64,000 nucleotides of DNA from Ophioceras dolichostomum (GCA_003049485.1 PYST01000138.1:1-64000), one strand, 5' to 3'; positions 10,996 through 23,140 are shown, counted from the first letter of the stretch. Notes: generated from the letters alone by a model not told the origin. Numbers and translations are program-made.

Positions 10996-13580
10996 TCAGT
11001 ACGACCATGGCCGGTCCCTATACTTCTTCGCGTCCTCCGGCCTCCCCTCCATCGGCCAGTCGACCTCCTCAGGATTGATATACCACGACGGGTCGCCACC
11101 GCCCTCCTTCTCGGCAACGCTCCACCCGTTCCCCAGCCACCTGAGCGCGTTCCCTGACGACGAATCCCTACTAACAAACACGAAGTCCTCCCACCGCGGC
11201 GACCGCAGCGCCTCGAGCGCGTGCAGCGTCGAGCCGGGCCACAGGCCGACGATGCGGTTACCCCTCCCGCCGTCGGAGCGGTACCACGACTTGCAGCCGT
11301 CGAGGTGCACGGTGCGCGCGAAGTACGCGTCCACGAACTCGGTGTAGTCGCGCACGCGCTCGGCGCGAGGCTCTATAGTGGCGTAGTCCTCGCGCTGCAG
11401 CTTGCGGATCACCTTCACGACGTAGTCGCACTCGGCCTCGAGCATCTTGGTCAGGCTGCCGAACCCGATGGCCGAGTTGGGCCCGAACTGCAGCAGCAGG
11501 TTGGGGAACCCGTCCACCGCGACGGAGAGGTAGGCCTCGGGCCTCACGCGCCACCGATCCGCCAGCGTGAGGCCGTCGCGCCCCACGATCTCCACCGAGG
11601 ACGGCGCCGCTGAGGTGTGGAACCCCGTCGCGCACACTACGGCGTCCAGCCCGGAGACGACGCGGCGGCGCAGCGGCGATCCATTCTCGCCCTCGCCCTC
11701 CTGTTCTTCTTCGAGAACCACGTCCCCCGAGTCGGCGTCCACGCGCTCGATCCGCCCCGTCTCGAGCACGACGTTGTCTTGCGTCAGCGCCTCAAGGAAG
11801 CCCGGCCCCGGTGTGAGGCGGCGGCATCCCGGCGCGAACTCCGCCGCGGCGGCCACGCGGTCGTACAGCTCCGGCTTGCGGGCCAGGCGGGAGCGCATTA
11901 AGCCTTCGAAGACGGCGCGGAAGTCGCGCTGCATCTGCGAGCCCACGATCATGAAGTCGTGGATCAGGTTGCCGTCGTCCTCGATCGCCTTGCGGAAGCG
12001 GAACCATGCTGCTGGGTCGCGGTCGAAGAGGTCTTGCGTCTCTTTGGAGACTTTTTTTGGTGAGAGTTAAGTTCCCCCCAGGTTTCCCCCCAGGTCGGCG
12101 GTGTTAGTGTCTTCATAATGAACGGGAGGGAGAGGGAAGTGGAAGGAGATGGATGAGTTTGGAACTACCTACATTCTGTAGCCCCTTCTTTCAGTCCCAG
12201 CACGCTCTGCATCATCGTGCTCCCAAACGATGGTGAGATCCACGTCTTGGAACGGGCGAAGACGGTCAGGGAAACACCCTCGAGCCGCTGCAGCGAGGGG
12301 ATGATCTGGATCCCGCTCGAACCGTTCCCTATGACTCCAATCTTCTTGTTTCGGAAGTCATATCTAACGGATAGGAAAGGATCAGCGTAGCCAGCGTAGT
12401 GTGGGCTTGGGCTAACTAAGCCCGGATTCCTGACCCTCACTTACGAGTTGTCCCATTCCGCGGAATGCATCACCTTCCCCTTAAACTTGTCGAGGCCCGG
12501 AATATCCGGCCAATGCGGCTCATTCAGCTGCCCGCGGGCGCTGATCAGGACATCCGCATCGTCCTGGAATACCTCGCCCGTCTCTACCTGGAGTACTTCA
12601 AGCTTCCTTCGAGAAGGTGGGAGGGATCCGTGGCTTTAGTCTTTCAAGCAGACACGACAGACGAAAGGAAAGGGGAAGGAAAACCACAAAAGACGCAAAA
12701 GATCGCTATAAGTGTCAAGCGCGCACGTCTTTCGCTCCACTCACTCACCACTTCTTCGCGTCCGCATCCCATACGCATCTCCTGACCTGATGCGACGTCT
12801 TGATGAACCTCCTGGCGCCGAATTTCTCCGCGACGCCCTCGAGGTACTCCTGGATCTCCTTGCCAGGGGCGTACAGGTTGGACCAGTGCGGGTTTGGCGC
12901 AAAGCTGTATTGGTACGAATGTGCTGCAGTAGTGGTGGGCGGGCCTCAGTCAGTCCTAGACATCCGCGCCTTACAACGGTCAAGAGGGAAGAAGGAAGTG
13001 AACGGGGGACGGAGGCTTTAAAGAGGCATGCTTAAGTACTTACATGGGATATCGCAGGCAATTCCTTCAACTCTCACTCAAGCCGCATCAGTAGCAAATC
13101 GGGTTCGACCACATAACTTAGAGCGTCACCCGTTTGTATCTCATTCTCTTTGTCTCCCTTCACAGCTACACGAGACGGAAGAAGCACGTTTCTCCTTACC
13201 GGGATAGCGATTCATCCACCTAGTTCACAGCTTCCACGCTCAGCTTTGTTTCCCAGAGGACAACGAGGAAAATGGGGAATGGAGCCGAGCATACCAGACG
13301 CCACCAACACCGTCGTTCTTCTCATACACAACGAGATCCACGTTTCTGAGCTTCTCTGGGATCCTATCCGCAGCAGGAACACCGTTAGCTATCCCGGGGT
13401 ATAGAATTAATTGCCCGTCCAGAGCAGTCGCCGCTCGTCGACTTGCCTAATAGCAGCGAGGATGCCTGAGAACCCAGCGCCGATCACCCGAACCTTCATC
13501 GGGCGGAGGTTCTCCAGCGGCTCGTCCTTGAGCACGAACGGCCGCCGCTGGTCCTCCTGGCTTGCCGTCATGTCTCCCAT
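10996..13580 (-). CDS. Baeyer-Villiger flavin monooxygenase (class B)
   Basis: The predicted enzyme uses FAD, NADPH and O2 to insert oxygen next to a ketone, or to hydroxylate at N/S; the substrate is unknown. Eight exons (13580-13447, 13363-13295, 13219-13200, 13064-13044, 12923-12749, 12606-12445, 12363-12173, 12050-10996) give 608 residues. The FAD Rossmann motif is GAGFSG near residue 35. GVGGVW and NRYPGIACDIP follow. The Baeyer-Villiger fingerprint F-x-G-x3-H-x3-W-D is FKGKVMHSAEWD, and the NADPH motif is GNGSSG. The C-terminal part keeps GLDAVVCATGF and FPNLLLQFGPNSAIG. Intron 1 has a GC donor (GCAAGT at 13446), and exons 3 and 4 are 20 and 21 nt. A second in-frame ATG lies at 13571. 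No biosynthetic-cluster genes are adjacent. A steroid- or ketone-type role, or secondary metabolism, are both possible. Confidence 0.9.
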
Positions 13581-14329
13581 GTTTGTTATGTTGGTTTTTC
13601 GAATCGGGAATCGATGATGGCACTAGGGAGGGCGGTCATATAACCGTTCGCTCAGACAGGCAGGCTCTCCAACGCACGCGTGGTCTCGCAGATCATATAC
13701 AGGAAACCAGGCCGTGGCTCCCTCTTAAGCAGATCAGATCGGTAGCAGTGCACGCGGCTCGTACGATCTATTAATACGGTCCTTGTCTCAAGATTGCCCG
13801 CTAAGTACCTGGCGCCCAGTTGCTAGGACTGCTCTCCCCACACCCTCCTCCCCCTTTCCCAAAATTGATAGATTGCTTCGGCACCATGTTCGTTGTTGTA
13901 GGGACGAATTCGGCCGACCGTTGGCAGCAAGACAACGGCTACTAAAAAGTACCTTGCTTCTGCAGCTTGCACCCGAACGATTGCCACCCCAAGTTCCTAC
14001 CTACCTAGGCGGTCGGAAACGTCGTCCCGTGTTTGTAGACGGATGGAGAGCCAGAGATGCGGGGGAAGCTTCGGGAGATGTTTTGGTAGCGACGGGAGCC
14101 GAGCGCGGGAATACATGGGACCACCTCAAAATTGATGTATCCTAGATATTTACTCGGTTAGGTGGGCGTTTCTCAAAGAGGAAAAACGGTCGTTTTTGTA
14201 GGGAGGTGGAGGTAACTGGATCGTCACGAGCCATAAAACAAGAGGCAGCTGATTCTTGATATGCAATGTGAAGGTTGATTGTTTACAAGAAAAAATCCTG
14301 CAACCCCTTTCTCTCCCCTTTTACACCTC
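13581..14329. other. Intergenic: monooxygenase promoter and UTP12 3' end
   Basis: About 750 bp containing the upstream region of the monooxygenase and the 3' side of UTP12. A CCTACCTACCTAGG motif lies at 13998-14011. I see no gene; the open frame on the + strand at 13783-14145 has no recognisable similarity. Confidence 0.5.
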
Positions 14330-17300
14330 TCACGACACATGCACAAACCCCCTCTTCCTCACATTCTTGCCCCCACCACCACCATCATCCCAGTTTTCAT
14401 CGACATACTCCTTCACGCTCCTCTCGCGCACCTGCATGCCCACCACCTTGAGCGCCGCGAGGTTGTACCCCATCTCGTCCTTCTGCGCCTTGAGGGCGCG
14501 CCTCAGGTTCTGGCGGATGCCGTCCAGCATGGCGCGCATGGTGCGGCTGGCCACGATCTGCCTGTGGTGGGCGCGCAGCATGAAGAAGAGGATGCGGCAG
14601 GTCAGAGGGATATTCATGGACCGCGAGGCGAAGATGTCCAGGAAGGTGAACAGGCTCGGCACGGCGGCGAAGGGCAGCACCAGCAGGGCGTCGTGCAGCG
14701 CCGAGGCCTTGATGCGCTGCAGCACCGTCATGACGTGCTGCTCGGCGCTGATGTCGCCCAGCGCCACGAAGATGGCGTGGCGCTGAGGAGGCGCGAGGGG
14801 CATGTTCGGGTTGGCGCGCCGGGACTGCTCCCACTCGCGCACGACGTTCAGGTCCGCCATGCCCATCTCCAGCGCCTCGGCGATGCGCTCGCCGGCCATT
14901 AGGGTCTCGACGGTCTGCTTCGAAGCCGCGCCGACCTTGCCGTCGCCCTCGCCGCCCTCGCCATCCTCGCCGTCGCCATCGTCGTCTCCCCTCTCCAGCG
15001 ACGTCGTCAGCGTGCTCTCATACAGCTCCTCCATCTCGCGCTCGCGCTCCTCCTCGAGGAAGATCTGCTCGTCCGTCTCCTCCCAGACGCGGATGCTCTT
15101 GTCGTGGGCGGCGCTGACGACGAAGCGGCCGCTGTGGCCGACGGCCAGCGCCCAGACCTCGCCGTGGTGGCCGTCCAGGCGCTGCACCTGCTCAAACTTG
15201 TCGCCGTCCCAGTACTTGATCGCGCGGTCCTTGCCGCAGCTGAAGAAGTGGTGGCCGCTGCCGTCCGAGTTGTGCGGCACGAAAGCCACCTGCAGGACGC
15301 TGTCCTGGTGCGCGAACAACGACCGGTGGCAGTCGCCGAAGTCTAGTCCCCAGATCTTGACGTTTTTGTCCGCGGAGCTCGTGACGATCAGCTTGCTGTC
15401 GTAAGAGATGTCCATGCTCAGCACCGGCAGCTTGTGGCCATACAGGTTGAGGTATAGCTTCAGCGAGTCGGTGAAGAACACCTTCACTGTGCTGTCCATG
15501 AGGGCGACCGCGAGCATCTTAGCGTCGGGGGAGAACCTCAGGCTGAGAATGTCGTCTGATACCTTGAGCACCCTTGTCTGTACCAGCTTCAGCTTCGGCG
15601 TCGTCCTTGTAGTTCCGAGTACCGGTTCTTGTATGATTCTAAAGTCCCAAAACTTGGCTGTCTTGTCGGTGCTGCCAGTCACAACAGAGCGACCATCGGG
15701 GTGGACGTGAAGAGACCATATTGCTCCATCGTGCGCGGATACGCTGTCGATGAGCGCTGAGGACGCGACGTCAAAGAGCTCAAGCTCTCCGCTCTTCGTG
15801 CCAACCACCACCACCTTGTCTCCTGGCAGGAACGCGCAGCAGAGTGCGTAGCCGCATTCGAAAGTCCTGATGCATGACTGGGTGCGGATGTTCCAGATCT
15901 TGAGGCTTCCGTCCGCGGCAGATGCCAACATCTTATCGTCGGAGCTTAGCGCAATCGCTCTGACGTCGCGCCTATGTCCAGGCAGTTCAACCGATAGCGC
16001 TCTTGTGTAGTCTTCCGCCTTATCCTTGTTCGATTTCCTTCCCTTCTCCTTCGATGATGTGATGTACCAGAGCTCGAGCTGGTTATTTGTCGTGCCGACA
16101 ACAAGCTGCAAGTCCTTGCTCCCCCGAGGCGTCGCCCAGTCCACCGAGCGGGCCTTCCCTGTGGTTCGGACTATGACATGCTGCGCAAAGATGTCTGTTA
16201 TTTCTGGCTTCGATACGTCTGCATCGTCGTCCTCGCCCATATCCACATCGGCGGCCCCTTTTTCCTTGCGCTTCTCTCGCCTCCTCTTGCGTTTTCGATC
16301 CAAGCTCTTTTTGATCTCAGATTCTGTTCGTATCCTCCATACTTCGACCGATTTCTCTACGCCGTGCACGGCGAAGTAGTCGCGGATAGGGTGGAAGCGA
16401 ATCTCGACTGCCCTGTCTTTGCTACTCCGGTGTAATGTGCCTTGGTCTTGGAGAAAATGCCCCAGCGGAGCGGCATCTACCCGCTTCGTCGACGTTATGA
16501 GGCCTAGCACATCCACTGACCAGACCTTCATCTCTCCGTCGTTGCCGGCCGTCACGCATCCGCTAAAATCTCGAGTAACCCCTAGCGCCCAGCACTCGCC
16601 ATTTGTCTGCGCAACGTGCGTCTCAACGCAATGCCTAGACGACAGGTCCCACAGTTTGATCAACGAATCCTTTGCCGTCGTGAGGAGAAAGCCTTCGGAG
16701 AGCTCGTTGTTGTCGACCACCATGGCTAGGGACTGCTGACCCTCACCGTCCTCATCCTGCTCCTCCGGCATCGGTGGCTCGGGCTCGACAAAGTGCAGGC
16801 CCGTGACCTGGTCCTTGTGGCCGCGGAGCTTGTACTGGCCAACCTCGGCGACCAGGTCCCAGACAATCACATCGGTGTCCTTGGAGCCACTCGCTAGGCG
16901 CACGCCGGACTTGTCGAAGGCGAGAACGGTAATGGCGGAGCGGTGGCCATTGAAGCCCACGATGGCTGTCGAGATCTTGCTGTCCCACAAACGGATGCTG
17001 CCGTCATCGTAACCCACGGCGAAGACATCCTGGTCGGCCTTGCTCTGTGCGATGGCTGTGACCTGAGCCTTGCACTTCTCGTCCCTCCAGCGAGCCAGAA
17101 GTTCACCTTTCTTGATATCCCAGCAAAACACCTCCTCGTTCGCCGCGACGACGCATTGGCCGGCGCCGGTGCCACCTTTCTCCTTGGAAAACCATACGAT
17201 GTTCGAGGTGCTGGAGTTGACGATCCCAAACGACTTAGAGTGCTCGAATTTCCTGGACGGGGCCGATTTAGTAGCTGCTGGTTTGGAGGGGGGGACAATT

Positions 17301-17342
17301 TCGCGTTTATAATTGCAAAACTTACAAGTAGGACTTCACCAT
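14330..17342 (-). CDS. UTP12: U3 snoRNP protein Utp12 (Dip2/WDR3)
   Basis: Utp12 is a tandem WD40 protein of the UTP-B subcomplex of the small-subunit processome, needed for 18S rRNA maturation in the nucleolus. Two exons, 17342-17326 (17 nt) and 17252-14330, encode 979 residues (yeast 943). The first exon supplies MVKSYL, joined by a 72-bp intron to KFEHSKSFGIV, the canonical Utp12 N-terminus. WD repeats fill residues about 50-710 (for example VFCWDIKKGE, LWDSKIS, VIVWDL, LKIWNIRTQS, FWDFRI, VKIWGLDF, YWDGDKF, IRVWEETDEQ). An acidic linker (GDDDGDGEDGEGGEGDG) precedes the C-terminal Utp12 helical domain, with MNIPLTCRILFFMLRAHHRQ and LRRALKAQKDEMGYNLAALK. A basic insert (RKRKRRREKRKEKG) in the middle is probably a nuclear signal. 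It is divergent from ARPC2. Confidence 0.96.
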
Positions 17343-17731
17343 GCTTGCGGCTTTTGCTTGCTAACTCGCGTAGCTTTGTAACAATCCGTGATCAACCTCT
17401 CGTTGTCCCAAGTCTGTTCATCGTCTCTCCCCGTGTCGGCCTCTGGTGGTGGACTTTTTTTTTTTATGGGCTGATAAGATAGCAGCTTCAGTGAGCTTCA
17501 GCCACGAGTGAGGGGCAGCTGTGGCTGTGGCGGGGAATCTAATCATGTGCTTTACCCCGTGCAAGGACCCCGTCACCACGAAACGCCGATGATGATGATG
17601 AGGCCGACTGATCTCCAAAACCCCACCAAGGCTTATTGTTCAGCGAGAAGGGGTAGACGCACGGATCGAAACTCCCCAAAGCCGTTCACAACCAGCCCTT
17701 GCCCGAATTTTGGTCGACTTTGTTCGCCATA
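17343..17731. promoter_or_regulatory. Shared UTP12/ARPC2 divergent promoter
   Basis: 389 bp between the two start codons. There is a poly-T tract at about 17456-17465 and a GAT trinucleotide run near 17588-17600. No specific factor site can be named with confidence. Confidence 0.4.
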
Positions 17732-19304
17732 ATGCTTCTCCTTGACTACCATAATGTCTTGATCCACTCGATCTTGACAGAGCGCTTCGCGGCTGAGTAC
17801 GTAAACCTAACCTCCCTTGCTTGTAACCGACGGCCCACCCGGACAGCGACAGTGATCGCGACTTAACCCGACGTTGACACTGACTACTGCTCCCTCCTTA
17901 TCAGCGCGGAACCCACGTTTGTCGACCAGATCGTCTCCGATTTCGACGGGGTCGTCTTCCACGTCGGCTCGCCAAATCACAAGGACCTTCACCTGATCAA
18001 CATCTCGCTCCGAATACGATGCTTCCGGGACCTGGTCAAGTGCGGGGCGCGGGAGGTCCTTGAGCGCGAGTACCGGGACTACGTCGTGGAGACAGCGCAC
18101 AATTATGACTTTTCCATACAGGTTGACCTGAACAATCTGCCCGCTACTCCAGGTTCGTGGTGGTGCTCACATATACCCTTCTCTCACCTTTCTCACTTAC
18201 CACTCGCCACACGCTGCGCAGCCGGGCGCCCGGCTTGGATGGGCTAGCTGACGACGACGACCGTGATGATCTCGCGACACCCAAACAGAGGAACGCGAGG
18301 CGTTGGCCTTGAAGATCGCCCTCCTGAAGCGCAACGCGATGGCGGCGCCCTTCGAGCGCGCGTACGAGGAGTACCACAAGCTCCGTGAAGAAGCGGCCAA
18401 GTACACGTCCGAGCAGGCGCCCCAGGGCGTGCGCGAGGGCGGCGAGGTCATGGCCATCCACTACCGCGAGGAGGAGGCCATTTACGTCAAGGCCAGCCAC
18501 GACCGCGTGACCGTCATCTTCAGCACCATCTTCCGCGAGGAGACGGACCGCATATTCGGCAAGGTCTTCATCCAGGAGTTCGTCGACGCCCGCAAGCAGG
18601 GGATGCAGAACGCGCCCCAGGTGCTCTTCCGCAACGACCCGCCTCTCGAACTACGGAACGTCCCCGGCGTGAATAATTCAGGCACAGGGGAGATCGGATA
18701 TGTGACTTTCGGTTTGGTTCCCCCGACCTTCAAAACCCCCCTCACCCTGCCTGGTGGTTACTGCGTCCGCATAAATGGGGCGAGACAGCGCGTAGGAGCG
18801 ATCGTCTTACTTACACGCATTCCTATTTCTCTTTGACAGTCCTGTTCGCGAACCACTTGAAAGACGCGAAAATGGCCGATGTCATAGCGCATATCCAGAC
18901 CTTCCGCGACTACTTCCACTACCACATTAAGGCTTCCAAAGCAAGTTACACCTTCCCACCCCAACCATCCCTTTGGCCTGACCACGTCGCGACGTATCGG
19001 AGCTTTGTGTGGCGTGTACCTTTCGTTCGCTAACAGCAGCGAACTCTTTAGGCTTACATCAACTCTCGGATGCGAAAGCGGACGACAGAGTTCCTTCAGG
19101 GTGAGTGCCGTAAAAGAACAAACTACCTACACAGCTCGGCTCGATAGCCAAACCGTTGATTAGGGTGATCTAAAAGCTGACCGACACCTCCTTCTTGTCA
19201 CAGTGCTTCGAAGAGCAAGGCCCGACTACAAGGCCGAGGAGGACGGGCAGCCGCGCAACTTGAAGACTGCCCAAGGGAGGTCTTTCACCCAGAGGCCAGC
19301 GTAG
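17732..19304 (+). CDS. ARC35: Arp2/3 complex subunit 2 (p34-Arc, Arc35)
   Basis: ARPC2 forms the core of the Arp2/3 actin-nucleating complex with ARPC4 and contacts the mother filament; in fungi it drives endocytic actin patches. Six exons (17732-17796, 17905-18152, 18289-18711, 18840-18940, 19052-19100, 19204-19304) encode 328 residues, the family length. Conserved stretches include FDGVVFHVGSPN, VDLNNLPATPEE, LALKIALLKRNAMAAPFE, YREEEAIYVKASHDRVTVIFS and FQTFRDYFHYHIK-like IQTFRDYFHYHIKASKAY, then SRMRKRTTEFLQVLRRARPD. Intron 4 (18941-19051) has a GC donor (AAA|GCAAGT) and an AG acceptor: only this join keeps the frame and the conserved KAYINSRMR sequence. The C-terminal arginine-rich segment is the usual actin-binding tail. 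Confidence 0.96.
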
Positions 19305-20390
19305 TTTCATTCTTGTCGTTGATCATCCCCATAGCGGATTCTTTCTTTTCTTCTTTCTTTTCTTTCTTTGATGTGTGTGGTTGGTTTCCTTGGTCATTTT
19401 GGGGGGCGGAGGGAAAAAAGCAGTCGACGGACCTGGAGCATGGGAAGATGTAACAGGATGAGCGGCTCCCTTTTTGCGCGGGTTCTGGACAGGCTCCTGA
19501 GCGAGCGTAGCTTATGATGAAAAGAAAATCGAATACCTCTAGTCATGGGCCATCAGCTAGCAGCTTCCTCCGACTTCAGCTGTGTTCTGACGCCACGCAG
19601 AATGTGATAACGGGGCACACACATTTTTGGTATTGGGAAACATTACAGTAAATGCGTTTGAAAAATTGATGTTTCATGCCTCTTCGTGTTGGTTTTCAGC
19701 GCAGCGCCACCGTGGTTGGCGTGGGGGTCGGGCCTCCAGGGCTGAGATAAGCTTCCGAGCGTCTGGCAGCCCCGGTCGAAAAACAACGCAGTGCAAGCTC
19801 CAGGCGCTAGCGGTGTCTCATATCAAGCTCCCCCCCCCCCGACCCACGGAGTCCCATTCAAGCATTATCATTGAACCTGGGGAAGATGCATGAGCTTTTT
19901 GGGAATGCGAGCCATTTATTTCAAACTCTCTCTCAGCGTTGACGTCTGTTGTTTCGATTTGGTGTTTCCTTTCCTCCAAAACTTTACTATCTGTTTTCTC
20001 TATACTATACTATCCTGAATCGGAGCTCTGAGACTCAAGTCTCGGCCTAGGTGGTATATACCTTGCATCGATCGATTGCGTCACAAGAGGGCCAAGTCTC
20101 TCAATGCTGGTCAATCGGAGGACCAACTACAGCTTCAGAGAGGACTTGATGAGGGCTTTCCAAACTATCATTAAGCTGGATCTCGAATTCACTTTATGAC
20201 CAGAGTTTTTATAGGGTTGGCCTTCTCAAGTCTTCACTTAACTCTGCTTGTGGCGGCCTCATCCTCCATCCGTGGGGGGTCCACTACTAGGCCAAGCTCC
20301 ACAAGAGAGCAAGCACACGGGGACGCGAGGACGCGAGGAAGCCCGAGGCCTACCGGGGAGAAAGACAGGGGATAAGTAAATCGAGAAAGG
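19305..20390. other. Intergenic: ARPC2 3' end and YVC1 promoter
   Basis: About 1.1 kb with no recognisable gene. It contains a TTCTTTT-type pyrimidine tract near 19338-19368 and a run of eleven C at 19830-19840. Confidence 0.5.
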
Positions 20391-23140
20391 ATGTCTGGAT
20401 CTGGCTGGGACGAAGACCGCGAAGGGTCCCCGCATCAACGCAACCGGGCGTCGCGGGTGCAGTTCTCGGTGGATGAGCGCCGGCCCCTGCTGCGGAGAGC
20501 CTTTAGCCACCCAGCTGGGTCCGAGCCGGTCTTCTCCTGCGTGACGAACATCCACTCGCACCTCCCGGTTTACACCAACATCCACCGGATCCGGCGCGAC
20601 ATCTCGTCCATCGTCGAGGACTACCTCAGCCTCGATCAGTTAAGGGACGTGCGCATCAACGTCTCCGTTGTGCGCCCGTTGGTCGACAAGCTGTATGAGC
20701 TGGACGATATCTCTATTGGTCAGTGTTGAGTTCCGTTGTCTCATGGCTCCAGCCCTACTCTGTACCTTTAATGTTCTCACACCACATGGTCTTTGCCTTG
20801 GGTCACCCACCTTAATATGTCATCCCGTTCGTGCTTCCTTCGATCACAGACAGATCTCACATAGCCAACGTGATCTCTGTGTCTCGAAGCGTTCTGTGTT
20901 TCCTTGTCTATCAATGCCATCATCATTTTCATCTCAATGTCGCTGTCGTCTTCTTCACACCCCCCTTTCACACGACCTACTATCGGACTTATACTAACTT
21001 CCAATTCACACGTACAGTATACTGCCTACTCGTGAACCGGGTACAGTTCCTCCACGAGCAGTCGCACCTGAACAACCGACAGAATGTCAACTTTTCACGC
21101 GCGACGCTCTGCGAGCTGGTGGCAAATAGGATTCTGCGCCGGTTCAACGAGGACAACCCGGGCGCCGAGGGCCTGCTCGTCCTCGCGCACATCCTGGTCG
21201 CGGGCTTCCACCCGTTCCAGAACGCGCCCGATGAGGTCCGCCGCGAGGAGCAGATCACCAACGAGCGTGTGGAATACCGTGCCCTGCCTGCCTTAGAGGT
21301 TGCCATTGTTGGCGAAAGCAAGATCTTCCTGAGCTCGACATCGTGTCAAAAAGTGTTAGTACCTACTACCTACCTACCCAAGCCGTGCTTTACCCGTATA
21401 GGCACTGCGCGAAGTCCTCGCTTGAACGCTGACCTCAACTCAACTGCCTACCTACATATCTCCAGCATCGATGCTATATATACCGGGCGCATCATATATA
21501 CCCCCTCAAGCTACCTCAACATCATCCCGGATCGCTACAAGCAGAAGCCTATCTCCCTCTACGATCCCCGGGAATCCTCCCTGCTCAACCAGTACCGTCT
21601 CATCGTGCCCCGCACGCGCAACATCCTCGAGCTGACGCAGTTCGTGATCCTCCTGTTCCTGTACCTGCTGTTCATGGCCGAGCGCGACGCCTCGCGCATC
21701 AGCTGGCTCGAGATCTGCTTCGGCGTGTACGCCTTCGGCTGGGTGCTGGACAACTTCGCCACCATCCTGGAGCACGGCTGGCACGTCTACACGCAACACC
21801 TGTGGTCGTTCCTCGACGTCGTCTTCTCCATCATCTACTGGGGCTACCTGGTCCTGCGCATCCACGGCCTGAGGACCGGCTCCCGAGAGTCTGGACAACA
21901 GGCCCTGGACGTGCTGGCCATGGGCGCGCCGGTGCTGGTCCCGCGCATCGCCTTCAACCTGCTGTCCGACAACCTGCTCTTCGTCTCGCTACGCGCTATG
22001 ATGGCCGATTTCACCATGCTCACCATGCTGGCCGCCTGGTGCTTCGGAGGTTTCTTCCTGTCGCTCATCTGGCTCGGCGAAGGGGCCCACAGCTCCTTCA
22101 CGATCGGTAAGTGGATGCTTTGGATCTGGTTCGGGCTTGATGGTACGGGCATCCAACGCTCGACCGAGTTCCACTGGCTTCTCGGCCCCAGCCTGATGGT
22201 CGCCTTCTCCTTCCTGGGAAACACGCTCTTCCTCACCATCCTCGTCTCGATGCTGTCCCACACCTTCAGCAGCATCGTGCAGAACGCCACCGCCGAGATC
22301 CACTACCGGCACGCGGTGCTGACGCTCGAGGGCGTCAAGGCCGACGCCATCTTCGCGTACCAGCCGCCCTTCAATATCCTCGCCATGATAGCCCTCGTGC
22401 CGCTCAAGTTCCTGGTCTCGCCCCGCTGGTTCCACAAGATCCACGTCGCCAGCGTGCGCCTCATCAACCTGCCCCTGCTGCTCACCATCGGCTTGGCCGA
22501 GCGCCACTTCCTGTGGGCAGAAGACTCTCCCACCCCCATCGGCAGGACCAACAGCAACAGCCGAGTCGGCACGAGGCACGAGTGGTTCTGGGAGAGCTGG
22601 CACCTCACGGCGCACGGCGACATCCAGGACGTGTTCGAGGCCGACCCGCCGGAGACCATCGTTGACGAGATCGCCGTCGACGACGAGATGACCCGCCATC
22701 TGATCCGGCGCCAGTTCACCCGCTCCAACAGCCAGCCCGGCCAGCCGCCGCCGGATCTCGCCTCGCTCCAGAATAACAGCAATAATAATATCAACAACAA
22801 CAACAACAGCAACAGTAACAACAACAAAGGTGGCGGTGGTGCAGGCCCCTCCGCATCGTCGGCGCAGACAGGTGGCCCGAAGCCGATGAGCCGCAGGGAC
22901 AGCATCTTGCCCTTCCCCACCCTGCCGCAGCAGCTGCGCGACGCGCTCTCCGAGTCGGACGAGATGACCGAGATCACGAACCGCCTGGACACGCTGGAGG
23001 AGTCCATGGCCCGCATCGAGGGGATGCTGGCCCGGCTTTGCGGCGAGGTGGCGCCGGTGGGAGGGATCGCTTCCGGCAGCGGGAGTACAAGCGGCAGTGA
23101 AGGTGGAGGGAGCGTGTCGTCGTCTGTGGCGGACAGGTAG
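20391..23140 (+). CDS. YVC1: Vacuolar TRP-type cation channel Yvc1
   Basis: Yvc1 (TRPY1) releases Ca2+ from the fungal vacuole in response to stretch, osmotic shock and cytosolic Ca2+. Three exons (20391-20718, 21018-21354, 21466-23140) encode 779 residues. The N-terminal cytosolic domain (VYTNIHRIRRDISSIVEDYL, YCLLVNRVQFL) is followed by several membrane helices (about residues 260-500: LELTQFVILLFLYLLFMA, DVVFSIIYWGYLVL, MLTMLAAWCFGGFFLSLIWL) and the pore signature WFGLDGTGI. The cytosolic C-terminus carries acidic residues and an asparagine-rich run encoded at 22772-22830. The 299-bp intron 1 is the longest in the window. Intron 2 (111 bp) has no in-frame stop and is a multiple of three, so unspliced mRNA would add 37 residues in frame. 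The C-terminal tail has a short coiled-coil-like segment (MTEITNRLDTLEESMARIEG). Confidence 0.95.
22772..22830 (+). repeat. AAC/AAT repeat encoding poly-Asn in YVC1
   Basis: A run of AAT, AAC and AAC-AGC codons encodes an Asn-rich stretch in the cytosolic C-terminus of the channel. It is likely length-variable between strains. Confidence 0.7.

Noticed and set aside
10996..13580. Secondary-metabolite gene cluster around the monooxygenase
   Set aside because: Neighbours are ATP4, NOC4, UTP12 and ARPC2, all housekeeping; no synthase, transporter or cluster regulator is nearby.
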